This document shows positions 17,696-25,329 of a stretch of 64,000 nucleotides of DNA, piece by piece. Both the position numbers and the translations under genes were made by a program. The number at the start of each line of letters is the position of its first letter. Within the stretch, counting starts at the first letter, position 1. The DNA lies in assembly GCA_944393005.1 (NCBI GenBank), contig CALXYO010000010.1:1-64000 (forward strand), in the 5' to 3' direction. Source of the stretch: an uncultured Spirochaetales bacterium (GTDB taxonomy: Bacteria > Spirochaetota > Spirochaetia > Sphaerochaetales > Sphaerochaetaceae). A model generated the notes under the pieces. It had not been told where the DNA came from, did not search any database, and was given only the letters and a program-made list of their open reading frames with translations.

Positions 17696-18388
17696 CTTTC
17701 TCACACAGCGTTTATGCGCATCCTCACAGCCGTTCCACGGCTTGTCCTTGTTCTCGCTCTTGTATTTCTGTGAAAGATAGACATCATCATTCTGGCATCT
17801 CTCAAGATTATCTTTCAGCAGCCTTGCAAGCAGTGAAAGGTAATCTGAAAGGAGAGATCCTGAAAGTTCCTCCTTTGCACAGTGCGCGAGAGCGAGAGTG
17901 TGATGCACACAGAAGCCCTTCCCCTCAGCAAGCGCGCTTCTGAACTGCTCGTCATCACGGTAAAGAGCCGCGACTGTCCTGACATAGCGCACCAGTCTGT
18001 TATTCATATAGTCGCACACGAGACAGCCTTTCTCCCTTTTCGCGTTTATCTCATCAAGCTCATCGAAAAGCTTCAGGCTTTTCCTTGCCGAGGATGAGGC
18101 AATGATCTTCTCAAGCACAGGATATGTAAGCCCTTTTGACTCATTCATGTAAGTGTCGAGAACAAGGGAAAGACTCTGTGCCTTGTTCCTGGCGGCCAGT
18201 GCCCTAAAGTGAGCAGGACAGAAACCTTTGCGGTTTATCTCGACACGTATCTCTGGAACCATGATCGCAGGACCGAGGTAATAGTCAAGGGCATCTTCCT
18301 CTGCCTTGTTCATAAGGTCGCATATAAAACATTCGCTCTCGCTTTTCACACCGTCCCATACGGGGATTGTCTCAAGTTCGATCTTCAC
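17657..18388 (-). CDS. DUF6062-like cysteine-rich protein
   Basis: A 243-aa protein with two similar Cys/His modules: ECFICDLMNKAEEDALDYYLG with GFCPAHFRAL, and GCLVCDYMNNRLVRYVR with GFCVHHTLAL. Each module carries CxxC plus a later CxxH, as expected for a metal site in the DUF6062 family. Function unknown. The start is GTG at 18388 with GGAGG 5 nt upstream, inside the end of the class II aldolase gene, so the two form an operon. Confidence 0.75.
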   Translation of the reverse strand: MKIELETIPVWDGVKSESECFICDLMNKAEEDALDYYLGPAIMVPEIRVEINRKGFCPAHFRALAARNKAQSLSLVLDTYMNESKGLTYPVLEKIIASSSARKSLKLFDELDEINAKREKGCLVCDYMNNRLVRYVRTVAALYRDDEQFRSALAEGKGFCVHHTLALAHCAKEELSGSLLSDYLSLLARLLKDNLERCQNDDVYLSQKYKSENKDKPWNGCEDAHKRCVRKLFGESRILSSGR

Positions 18389-18389
18389 A

Positions 18390-19013
18390 TCAGCCTCCGA
18401 AATTCCTTTTTATCTCATCAAGTCTTGTCTCATCCAGAAGCAGCGGATGGAGACGCTGTGCGCACATGTATGTCATGCGTGCCGCATTCTCAAGCACTTC
18501 CATTCTCTCAAAAGCCTGCAGCAGGGCAGTACCGGTTGTAAGTGCCCCGTGGTTTTCAAGAAGGACCGCTTTCCTCCCTGCAAGGGCGCGGCATACATTC
18601 TCTGCCAGTTCCTTTGTGCCCATCAGGGCATAAGGCGCCTTCACGACTTCACCCAGAAGGTAATAGCTCTCTGCAATGAAATGAGTGTCTATGCTCTCTT
18701 CAAGAGCCGAGAACATGGATGCGTGGAGAGGATGGGAATGCACCACTGCATGAACATCATCATACGCCTGGTATACGGCTCTGTGCATCTCAGCCTCGAT
18801 GCTCAGCCTGATATGAGGTGTCATATTCTTCCCGCTTTCAATATCGACAGCGGCAATCATGGAAGGGGGAATACATGATTTATCCCCGCCGGACGGCGTG
18901 ATGTACATGATATTGCCTTCTCTTGCAGAGACATTTCCGCCTCCTGCTGTCGTGAGGCCTCTGTCATACAGACGGGCCATGAAAGAAGCAACTTCGCTTT
19001 TAAGATCATTCAT
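18390..19013 (-). CDS. Class II aldolase/adducin family protein
   Basis: A 207-aa zinc aldolase or epimerase of the AraD/FucA family. Substrate-phosphate loop GGGNVSAR (about residue 25), catalytic Glu in AEMHRAVY, zinc ligands in VVHSHPLHASM and the third His in LLENHGALTTG are present. The family includes L-fuculose-phosphate aldolase, ribulose-5-phosphate epimerase and methylthioribulose-phosphate dehydratase; sequence alone does not decide among them. No ribosome binding site is obvious before ATG 19013. Confidence 0.88.
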   Translation of the reverse strand: MNDLKSEVASFMARLYDRGLTTAGGGNVSAREGNIMYITPSGGDKSCIPPSMIAAVDIESGKNMTPHIRLSIEAEMHRAVYQAYDDVHAVVHSHPLHASMFSALEESIDTHFIAESYYLLGEVVKAPYALMGTKELAENVCRALAGRKAVLLENHGALTTGTALLQAFERMEVLENAARMTYMCAQRLHPLLLDETRLDEIKRNFGG

Positions 19014-19030
19014 ATGGAAAAGTTTAAAGC

Positions 19031-19393
19031 TCAGATGGCCCGATTGGAAGTACTGAAAGAAAGTATTTTCTCAAGAGGCTTTCCTTTAGCAAGATCATCG
19101 ACGAGCTTGTCGAGCACCCTGACCTTCCTCATAAGCTCATCCCCGATATTCTCAATCCTCACCGAGCATATGCTGCCCTTCACATTGATCCAGCCGGGAT
19201 CAAACGAAGGAGCATTCCTGAAAAACTCACCGTATGAGATATCATCAGAGATAGCTTTCTCAAGCGACGCCTCATTATAGCCCATGAAGGAGAAAATGAG
19301 TGCATTCACCTCTTCCTTTGTCCGTCCTTTCCTTTCCGCTTTCGACACAAGCAGGGTGTAGATTTTACCAAGTTTCATTGAAAATATGTCCAT
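19031..19393 (-). CDS. DUF2200 family protein
   Basis: A 120-aa protein matching the DUF2200 family, recognisable by LVSKAERKGRTKEEVNALIFSFMGY, FFRNAPSFDPGW and LMRKVRVLDKLVDDLAKGKPLEKIL. The family is widespread and uncharacterised; no catalytic motif is evident. ATG 19393 and an internal ATG at 19378 are both possible starts. Divergent from the small membrane zinc-ribbon gene. Confidence 0.85.
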   Translation of the reverse strand: MDIFSMKLGKIYTLLVSKAERKGRTKEEVNALIFSFMGYNEASLEKAISDDISYGEFFRNAPSFDPGWINVKGSICSVRIENIGDELMRKVRVLDKLVDDLAKGKPLEKILSFSTSNRAI

Positions 19394-19458
19394 ATGGTGA
19401 GATTATCATCAATGGAATGGCGAAACAACATCGCCATGACAGAGGAAAGGAAAAGGAG

Positions 19459-19794
19459 ATGAATGAAAGATACCTTATGAGAATATCGTCAGTGCTGGCA
19501 CTGGTAATCACCCTGCTTTTCGTTGCTGCAGTCATGGTCATTGCTTTCACATGCGGCAATACAATTGTGATGTGGTGTCTCTTCATAGCAGTTTTCCTTC
19601 TTTTCATTGCCGCCATATTCTGTATCATGGAAATTGAAAGGCTTACAGGTTCATATGAATGTCCCTTCTGTCATGAAAGGCATGTCCCTTCAAGAACATC
19701 CATGCTTCTTTCTCCCCATATTTTCACGACAAGATTCCTGAAATGTCCTCACTGCCATAAACGGGGATGGAATAAAAAAGCATTCAGCTCATGA
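19459..19794 (+). CDS. Small membrane protein with zinc-ribbon tail
   Basis: A 111-aa protein of unknown function with two transmembrane helices (about residues 8-30 and 36-58) and two CxxC/H knuckles, YECPFCHERH and LKCPHCHKRGW, at the C-terminus. It has the same plan as the protein at 12156 but no close sequence match. The start at 19459 follows AGGAAAGG by 8 nt; an upstream in-frame ATG at 19417 is less likely. Confidence 0.6.
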   Translation: MNERYLMRISSVLALVITLLFVAAVMVIAFTCGNTIVMWCLFIAVFLLFIAAIFCIMEIERLTGSYECPFCHERHVPSRTSMLLSPHIFTTRFLKCPHCHKRGWNKKAFSS

Positions 19795-19815
19795 CCATCA
19801 CTCTCATATTTGCAA

Positions 19816-19845
19816 TTGCATGTAATTTGCAAAATACGATAGAAT
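19816..19845 (+). promoter_or_regulatory. proS promoter
   Basis: TTGCAT at 19816-19821 and TAGAAT at 19840-19845 are separated by 18 nt, upstream of AGGAGA (19857-19862) and the ATG at 19872. No T-box-like leader fits in the short space. Confidence 0.5.
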
Positions 19846-19871
19846 AAGCACCGTTTAGGAGACAGAAGATT

Positions 19872-21629
19872 ATGAGAATGTCAAATATGTTTTCCAGAAC
19901 CCTCAGGGAAGCCCCCAGCGGAGCTGACAGCAAGGGTTATGAATACTTACTGAGAGCCGGGTATATCAGGCAGATGGGTGCCGGTATTTTCTCCCTCCTC
20001 CCGCTCGGCTTCAGGGCAGCAAAGAAAATTGAGGGAATAATCAGAGAGGAAATGGAGAGGATCGGTGCACAGGAAATCCTGATGCCGGTCGTCAACACTG
20101 CAGATATCTGGAAGGAAACAGGACGCTATTATTCAATCGACAAGGAAATGAGCCGCTTTGAGGACAGGAACGGCAGGGACATGGTGCTTGCAATGACACA
20201 TGAGGAAGCCGTGACCGATCTTGCCAGAGGCGAGATAGACTCCTACAGAAGACTTCCTCTTCTTGTGTATCAGATCCAGACAAAGTGGAGAGATGATCCC
20301 CGCCCGAGAGCCGGTCTCATCAGGGTAAGGGAATTCACGATGAAGGACTCCTACTCTTTCGACAAGGACCAGGAAGGCCTTGAGAAAGTATACAGAGAGC
20401 ATTACAAGGCATACTTCAGGATCTTCTCCCGCTGTGCGCTGCCATGCATCGCGGTAGGCGCTGACTCAGGTATGATGGGAGGAAAGGTAAGCCATGAGTA
20501 CATGTATCTTTCACCGATCGGAGAAGACACGATCATCACATGCCCGCACTGCGGCTATACAGCAAACAGGCAGGTTGCGGCATTCAGGAAGGAATACTAC
20601 AAAGAAGAGATGAAACCTCTTGAGAAGGTAGAGACTCCTGATGCCAGGACGATCGAGGATCTTGCAGGATACCTGAAGATCGAAGCACGTCAGACTGCAA
20701 AGGCCGTCTTCATGGTAGGCACATTCGTCAATGACCATACAGGTGAAGAACAGGAGAAACTCATAGTCGCGATAATCCGCGGCGATATGGATGTCGAGGA
20801 AAGCAAGCTTTCAAATGCAGCGAGGGCAAACTCGATCCGCCCCGCACATGAGGAAGAGATAAGAGCCCACAACATAGTCCCGGGCTTCGGTTCCCTCATC
20901 GGTGCCAAAGGAGATTTCATTGCCATAGTCGATGACTCTGCAGCAAATTCAAGCAACCTTGTTGCGGGAGCGAATGAGGAAGGTTTCCACTACCTCAACA
21001 CCAACTACGGACGCGACTACAGCGGAACTGTCGCCGATATCGCATCGGCACGTCAGGATTACAGCTGTCCGGTATGCGGTCAGAAGCTCAATTCAAGCAA
21101 GGGTGTTGAAATCGGCAACATATTCCAGCTCGGCACACGCTATTCAGAGAGCATGAACTGCTATTACACTGCGGAAGACGGCACAAGGAAGCCTGTCATC
21201 ATGGGAAGCTACGGTATCGGTGTGGGCCGCCTGCTTGCATGTCTTGCAGAGGAATACAACGATGAGGCAGGACTGAAACTTCCTATCTCAGTAGCCCCAT
21301 ATCAGGTGCATCTCATCTGCCTCGTAAAGGACAGCGCCGTTGGAGAAGATATCTACAGTCAGCTTACAGCTGCCGGCATTGAAGTTCTTTATGATGACAG
21401 AAAGGAATCCGCAGGTGTCAAATTCGCAGATGCCGACATCATCGGTGTCCCGATAAGAATCACAATAGGAAACAGAAGCCTGAAGGAAGGCAAGGTCGAA
21501 GTGAAGATCCGTGAGACAGATGAAGTCACATCCTTCCTTGTTGAAGACCTTGCAGATGAGGTGAAGGCGACAATCGCAAGACTTCAGAAAGAAATCGACG
21601 ACAATATCGTTGAGAAAGAACTTGACTGA
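19872..21629 (+). CDS. proS: Prolyl-tRNA synthetase
   Basis: A 585-aa class II synthetase of the bacterial (ProS type 1) form, charging tRNA-Pro. Motif 1 is near GAGIFSLLPLGFRAAKKIE, motif 2 in LVYQIQTKWRDDPRPRAGLIRVREFTMKDSYSF and motif 3 in SYGIGVGRLLACLAE. The Ala-tRNA editing insertion (INS, about residues 220-390) is present with its KAVFMVGTF and GDFIAIVDDS segments. The C-terminal anticodon-binding domain follows. Complete; start supported by AGGAGA. Confidence 0.97.
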   Translation: MRMSNMFSRTLREAPSGADSKGYEYLLRAGYIRQMGAGIFSLLPLGFRAAKKIEGIIREEMERIGAQEILMPVVNTADIWKETGRYYSIDKEMSRFEDRNGRDMVLAMTHEEAVTDLARGEIDSYRRLPLLVYQIQTKWRDDPRPRAGLIRVREFTMKDSYSFDKDQEGLEKVYREHYKAYFRIFSRCALPCIAVGADSGMMGGKVSHEYMYLSPIGEDTIITCPHCGYTANRQVAAFRKEYYKEEMKPLEKVETPDARTIEDLAGYLKIEARQTAKAVFMVGTFVNDHTGEEQEKLIVAIIRGDMDVEESKLSNAARANSIRPAHEEEIRAHNIVPGFGSLIGAKGDFIAIVDDSAANSSNLVAGANEEGFHYLNTNYGRDYSGTVADIASARQDYSCPVCGQKLNSSKGVEIGNIFQLGTRYSESMNCYYTAEDGTRKPVIMGSYGIGVGRLLACLAEEYNDEAGLKLPISVAPYQVHLICLVKDSAVGEDIYSQLTAAGIEVLYDDRKESAGVKFADADIIGVPIRITIGNRSLKEGKVEVKIRETDEVTSFLVEDLADEVKATIARLQKEIDDNIVEKELD

Positions 21630-21659
21630 TTGCAATCAGGTAAATTCATCTTATTGCAG

Positions 21660-21690
21660 ATCCGGACGGTGTGACATCGTCCGGATTTTT
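21660..21690 (+). terminator. proS rho-independent terminator
   Basis: A 9-bp perfect stem ATCCGGACG/CGTCCGGAT with a 9-nt loop is followed by a T-rich tract (TTTTTCTTTT). Confidence 0.9.
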
Positions 21691-21706
21691 CTTTTCTGCT
21701 GTTTTT

Positions 21707-22168
21707 TCAGGCGCCTTCTGAAATCAGGAAATCCGTGAGTATGTCAGACTGTCTGACAAAAGAAGCGACTGCATAAATGAAGAGATCATCATCAAGTCCG
21801 GCTTCTGAATAAAGAAGGTCATAATCCCAGAAGAATGAATGGCAGAGAGGCTCATACCATCCTCTCACGACTGTGAGGCTGCTGTTGCATTCATTCATCA
21901 GGCGGAAGGCACTGCTGCTGTCAACCCAGTCCGACGCATACCAGCCGCACTGTATCCAGAGCCTGCGCTCTGATGGAACATGCACAATGTAATACACCAT
22001 GCCGTAAGAATCTTCAAATTCGACATCCCCCTCCTCATCTACCCGGGCTGTGTATCCTGCATCCTCAAGCAGGGAAACAAGATTTTCCGATGAGATATCA
22101 TCACAGGAGAGGGCAAGAAGAGGAAGTGACGCTGCAAGCAGAACAATTGCTGTCAGTATTTTTCTCAT
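21707..22168 (-). CDS. Secreted YbjN-like protein
   Basis: A 153-aa protein with a cleavable-looking signal peptide (MRKILTAIVLLAASLPLLALS) and a following region that resembles the YbjN domain fold: SSENLVSLLEDAGYTARVDEEGDVEFED, then RLMNECNSSLTVVRGWYE. YbjN-domain proteins are chaperone-like relatives of the type III secretion chaperones; their role in spirochaetes is unknown. The LALSC end could also serve as a spirochaetal lipobox. Confidence 0.6.
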   Translation of the reverse strand: MRKILTAIVLLAASLPLLALSCDDISSENLVSLLEDAGYTARVDEEGDVEFEDSYGMVYYIVHVPSERRLWIQCGWYASDWVDSSSAFRLMNECNSSLTVVRGWYEPLCHSFFWDYDLLYSEAGLDDDLFIYAVASFVRQSDILTDFLISEGA

Positions 22169-22183
22169 ATATTCAGCTTAACA

Positions 22184-22209
22184 TGAAAAAGGCTGCCTTT
22201 CAGCAGCCT
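22184..22209 (-). terminator. Terminator of the ankyrin-repeat gene
   Basis: On the minus strand AGGCTGC (22209-22203) pairs with GCAGCCT (22196-22190) around a 6-nt loop and is followed by TTTTTC. Confidence 0.85.
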
Positions 22210-22236
22210 CTTGTTCTTCATGTGATGAGAATCTCA

Positions 22237-22749
22237 TCAGTTGGCACCCTTCTCCTTGAGAAGATTCACAATGTATGTTCTCTTTGCAACCTTTGCATAG
22301 TCAAGAACTGAGTGTCCCTGATAGTCGCGTGCGTTGATGTCGGCACCGGACTTGATGAGCTGTGTTGACATCTTTGTCTCCGGGTTGTTGTTCACAGCCA
22401 TGATGAGAGCTGTCTCACCCAGATAGTTTCTTGCATCAATGTTCGCACCAGCCTCAAGAAGAACCTCGACAACTTTCGGATTGTCTGAGTTGTTAGCTGC
22501 AAGGTGAAGAGCATTTGAGCGGTACTTCGGCTCAGCCTCATGAATGTCGGCACCTGCATCGATGAGAGCCTTTGTGATAGCCACACAGTGGTTGTACTGT
22601 GCTGAGAGCATCACAGGGGAAAGACCCCATTCATTGTGACAGTTGACTTCTGCACCTTCCTCGATGAGCTTCTTGATATCGCTGGCCTTTGTTGCAGAAA
22701 CTGCTGCTGCGAGAAGTTTCTTGTTAAGGGATTCTACTTTCTTAGCCAT
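22237..22749 (-). CDS. Ankyrin-repeat protein
   Basis: A 170-aa soluble protein made of about four ankyrin repeats: ...IKKLIEEGAEVNCHNEWGLSPVMLSAQYNH, ITKALIDAGADIHEAEPKYRSNALHLAANNS, VVEVLLEAGANIDARNYLGETALIMAVNNN and QLIKSGADINARDYQGHSVLDYAKVA. No signal peptide and no catalytic domain, so it is likely a cytoplasmic protein-binding scaffold. GGAGG lies 8 nt before ATG 22749. It is monocistronic with its own terminator. Confidence 0.88.
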   Translation of the reverse strand: MAKKVESLNKKLLAAAVSATKASDIKKLIEEGAEVNCHNEWGLSPVMLSAQYNHCVAITKALIDAGADIHEAEPKYRSNALHLAANNSDNPKVVEVLLEAGANIDARNYLGETALIMAVNNNPETKMSTQLIKSGADINARDYQGHSVLDYAKVAKRTYIVNLLKEKGAN

Positions 22750-22869
22750 AATAATTCCTCCAATAAATTCCCTGATGTTTTTTTCATTCTGCCATAAGGC
22801 TATCGACAAAATAAAATTTAGTAAATAGAAAATCCTCCTGTTTTCATACTTTTTGTTTGACTAATCCTA

Positions 22870-22956
22870 TTTGTAGCTAAAAGTTACAAAGCCTGTCTTA
22901 AAAAAACCACACGAGTCGTGGAAAAGTTTGCCCGAATACCGGTTTGTTAATATAAT
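22870..22956 (+). promoter_or_regulatory. add promoter with two palindromes
   Basis: TTGCCC (22928-22933), 17 nt and a perfect TATAAT (22951-22956) lie immediately before ATG 22963. Upstream are CCACACGAGTCGTGG (22907-22921), which contains a palindrome, and an inverted repeat TTTGTA...TTACAAA (22870-22890) similar to one at 62856-62878. The TATAAT-to-ATG distance of 6 nt implies a leaderless message. Confidence 0.7.
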
Positions 22957-22962
22957 ACTAGT

Positions 22963-24045
22963 ATGGTAACGAAAGACATGATAAAGAGAGTTCCAAAGGT
23001 TGAACTCCATGATCATCTTGACGGAGGCTTGAGAATCAGCACGGTCATCGAGCTGGCGAAGAAGGAGAATATCGCACTTCCGAGCTATGACGAGGCTGAG
23101 CTGAAAGACTGGTTCACACAGGGATGCAGGAGAGGAAGTCTTTCCCTGTATCTTGAAGCTTTCAGATACACGACCGCTGTCATGCAGAGCGCTGAAAACC
23201 TTGAACGTATCGCGTATGAAGCAGTGCTTGACCTTCATGCCGAAAATGTCGTCTATGCTGAAATAAGATTCGCGCCCGATCTCCACACAGAAAAAGGTCT
23301 CAGCCAGGAAGAAGCGGTGAGCGCGGTTCTTGGCGGTGTCAACAAAGGCAAGATGGAAACCGGAATGCAGGTGGGCATCATACTCTGCGCTATGAGAACC
23401 GAAAAGCCGGAACAGAATCTCAAGATAGCGGAGCTCGCGGCAGCATTTTCAGACAGAGGTGTTGTGGCTTTCGATCTTGCAGGAGATGAAGACGGCCATC
23501 CTCCAAAGAAATATATTGCAGCCTTCGACTACATAAGAGGAAAGAATTTCAATATAACCATACATGCGGGAGAAGCTTTCGGTGTTGAATCCATATGGCA
23601 GGCAATACAGATCTGCGGTGCGCACAGGATCGGACACGGTGTGAGGCTTATTGAGGATATGAGCATGGAGAACGGCAGTGTCACAAAGCTCGGCTCCCTT
23701 TCCCAGTTCATACTGGACAGACGCATTCCCATGGAGATGTGCCTTTCAAGCAATGTCGGCACCGGTGCGGTGCAGTCATTCGAGGCACACCCCTTCCCCA
23801 TCTTCTTCAGGAACAACTTCCGTGTCTTCCTGTGCTCTGACAACAGGCTGATGAGCGATACGAATCTGACAAAGGAAATGACGATAGCATGCGAGAAATA
23901 CAACCTGAGTTTCCGCGACCTTGAGAAGATCACGCTCAATGCCATGAAATCTGCATTCATCCATCATAATGAGAGAATCAGGATCATCTATGATGTTATA
24001 AAAAAGCAGTACGCAGATTTGAGAAAAGAATATTCAATTGAGTGA
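22963..24045 (+). CDS. add: Adenosine deaminase
   Basis: A 360-aa zinc hydrolase converting adenosine to inosine. Ligands and catalytic residues are visible: KVELHDHLDGG (HxH, residues 16-18), IHAGEAFG (zinc His and catalytic Glu), HRIGHGVRL, and LCSDNRLMSDTNLTKEM in place of the more common NTDDP. The SDN form is like that of actinobacterial Add proteins, so it is probably active. There is no ribosome binding site. With the phosphorylase at 35448 and the BmpA transporter at 37968-43220 it completes purine nucleoside salvage. Confidence 0.93.
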   Translation: MVTKDMIKRVPKVELHDHLDGGLRISTVIELAKKENIALPSYDEAELKDWFTQGCRRGSLSLYLEAFRYTTAVMQSAENLERIAYEAVLDLHAENVVYAEIRFAPDLHTEKGLSQEEAVSAVLGGVNKGKMETGMQVGIILCAMRTEKPEQNLKIAELAAAFSDRGVVAFDLAGDEDGHPPKKYIAAFDYIRGKNFNITIHAGEAFGVESIWQAIQICGAHRIGHGVRLIEDMSMENGSVTKLGSLSQFILDRRIPMEMCLSSNVGTGAVQSFEAHPFPIFFRNNFRVFLCSDNRLMSDTNLTKEMTIACEKYNLSFRDLEKITLNAMKSAFIHHNERIRIIYDVIKKQYADLRKEYSIE

Positions 24046-24440
24046 AAAAGCGGCTGCACTGCCAGAAGGTAAGACAGCAGTGCAGTCAAAGTATTAAACA
24101 TTGGAGATTTATCAACTGAACTCCGCACAAAGTGTGAGGGTGGCCGTTAAACTTTTTCCACCGTCCATTTTATTCACAGTATCCTGTGCATTTCCGACCG
24201 TCTCTATTGTTATGGGAACAGAAAATACCCAAAGTTCCCAGACCCCGCCTTCGCTGTTGTCATTTTTGATGAAGAAGAGAATTCTGCCAGAAGATATCCA
24301 TACTCTTCCGATGATGAGAAATTTATGATCCCAGTTCAATATACGGTTTATTCATAAAAGCCATGTTGAACTTGCGATAAAAAAGACACAGACGTGTTTT
24401 GCGTTCTGTGTCCCTTATGTTTGCCTCTGCTGCAGTATTT
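24046..24440. other. Intergenic region between add and the rhomboid gene
   Basis: A hairpin CTGCACTGC/GCAGTGCAG (24054-24062 with 24077-24085) lies just after add but lacks a T tract, so it is a weak terminator or an mRNA end stabiliser. A 75-codon minus-strand frame at 24112-24339 starts with TTG and ends in a protein-like stretch (DTVNKMDGGKSLTATLTL), but it has no ribosome binding site and I do not call it. Confidence 0.45.
24379..24412 (-). terminator. Terminator of the rhomboid gene
   Basis: Minus-strand stem GACACAGA/TCTGTGTC with a 12-nt loop followed by six T residues. Confidence 0.88.
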
Positions 24441-25067
24441 TCAGCGTCTCCACTCCCTCAGAGGATTCAGTCTCATCCTTATAAGGATGTAAAGCAGGCC
24501 GAAGACAAGTCCGAAAAGATGTGTCATATGGGCAACACCGTCAAAAGACATCATGCCGGAGAACAGCTCAATCACGAAATAAAGGATTATGAGAACGGGA
24601 GCCGGTACCGGAATAATGCCGAAAACATATATGACGGCACGCGGGTAAAGCACTGAAAACAGCATGAGAAGAGCATAAATTGCACCTGAAGATCCAAGAA
24701 GAACCACATTTGTATTCGCAAGATAATACACACCATAGCTTGCAAGACCGCAGAGCGTTCCGGTCAGCATGTAATAAAGGAGGAATTCCTTGCTGCCTAC
24801 TCTTCTTTCAACCGCTGTGCCGAATATATAAAGGGAAAGCATGTTGAAAAGCAGATGGCTTACCGAACCGTGAGTGAACATGTATGTGACGAACTGCCAG
24901 TATGAGTGCCCATAGTAAACAGAACTCGGCACAAGTGCAAGTGTGTATGTCAGACGCGGAAAGAGAAAATAAGTGAGACAGAATACAGCGATGTTGACGG
25001 CAACAAGTATTACAGTCACGTTATGATATGTATAGACAAACTTCCTGTTGATGATTGTATTTTTCAT
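24441..25067 (-). CDS. Rhomboid family intramembrane serine protease
   Basis: A 208-aa polytopic membrane protein with six helices. The catalytic Ser is in LLGSSGAIYALL (GxSG, about residue 125) and the catalytic His in VAHMTHLFGLVFG (about 185); FTHGSVSHLLFNMLSLYIFG is the conserved helix 2 oxyanion region. It cleaves substrates inside the membrane; substrates unknown. The minus strand shows TTGACG, 18 nt, TATTTT and then 7 nt to the ATG, with no Shine-Dalgarno sequence, so this is another leaderless candidate. Confidence 0.9.
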   Translation of the reverse strand: MKNTIINRKFVYTYHNVTVILVAVNIAVFCLTYFLFPRLTYTLALVPSSVYYGHSYWQFVTYMFTHGSVSHLLFNMLSLYIFGTAVERRVGSKEFLLYYMLTGTLCGLASYGVYYLANTNVVLLGSSGAIYALLMLFSVLYPRAVIYVFGIIPVPAPVLIILYFVIELFSGMMSFDGVAHMTHLFGLVFGLLYILIRMRLNPLREWRR

Positions 25068-25114
25068 AAACCAGAAAATAGCGGTGCTTTCCGGGTGCCG
25101 TCAAGAATACATTT

Positions 25115-25129
25115 TTTCACACTGTGAAA
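25115..25129 (+). promoter_or_regulatory. Candidate enhancer (UAS) for a sigma-54 activator
   Basis: TTTCACACTGTGAAA is a perfect 7-1-7 palindrome centred at 25122, about 63 nt upstream of the first -24 element and 89 nt upstream of its expected start site. A second half site (TTTTTTCAC) follows at 25130-25138. Such placement is usual for bacterial enhancer-binding proteins. Confidence 0.5.
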
Positions 25130-25183
25130 TTTTTTCACGCCTTAGAACATGTTTTTATATGTAGAATCATGCTGAAAACCTGT

Positions 25184-25199
25184 TGGCATGGTCTTTGCA
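25184..25199 (+). promoter_or_regulatory. Sigma-54 (-24/-12) promoter 1
   Basis: TGGCATG-N4-TTGCA fits the RpoN consensus TGGCAYR-N4-TTGCW without mismatch. Transcription is expected about 12-13 nt after the -12 C, at 25210-25211. Confidence 0.78.
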
Positions 25200-25210
25200 T
25201 ATAGGTTTGT

Positions 25211-25290
25211 ACAGAGCAACAAGTTTTTTTCAACCTCCTTTTAGTGTGAAATATCAGGCATCCGGGGTTCCCGGATGCCTCTTTTATTCT
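25211..25290 (+). ncRNA. Candidate sigma-54-dependent small RNA 1
   Basis: About 80 nt. The 5' end ACAGAGCAACA is nearly identical to that of small RNA 2. A UUUCA/UGAAA hairpin (25228-25232 with 25247-25251) displays CCUCCUU in its 14-nt loop, a sequence complementary to Shine-Dalgarno motifs. It ends in a 10-bp terminator stem (25256-25265 with 25271-25280) and CTTTTATTCTT. No reading frame of note. It is likely a translational regulator; paralogous to small RNA 2. Confidence 0.7.
25256..25290 (+). terminator. Terminator of small RNA 1
   Basis: AGGCATCCGG/CCGGATGCCT perfect 10-bp stem with a 5-nt loop, then CTTTTATTCTT. It ends 12 nt before the second sigma-54 promoter. Confidence 0.88.
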
Positions 25291-25302
25291 TCATCATGTG
25301 TT

Positions 25303-25318
25303 TGGCATGGCTTTTGCT
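25303..25318 (+). promoter_or_regulatory. Sigma-54 (-24/-12) promoter 2
   Basis: TGGCATG-N4-TTGCT again matches the RpoN consensus in every defined position. Expected start at 25329-25330, the same offset as in promoter 1. Confidence 0.78.
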
Positions 25319-25329
25319 TGTATTTCTAC

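Noticed and set aside
19800..19872. T-box or amino-acid leader before proS
   Set aside because: Only about 25 nt lie between the promoter and the start codon, too short for a T-box.
22905..22921. Minus-strand terminator before add (CCAC/GTGG plus T tract)
   Set aside because: No minus-strand gene ends here; the sequence is better explained as an operator-like palindrome next to the add -35.
24112..24339. A 75-codon minus-strand frame with a protein-like C-terminus
   Set aside because: TTG start, no ribosome binding site, lies beyond the rhomboid terminator, and no family is recognisable.
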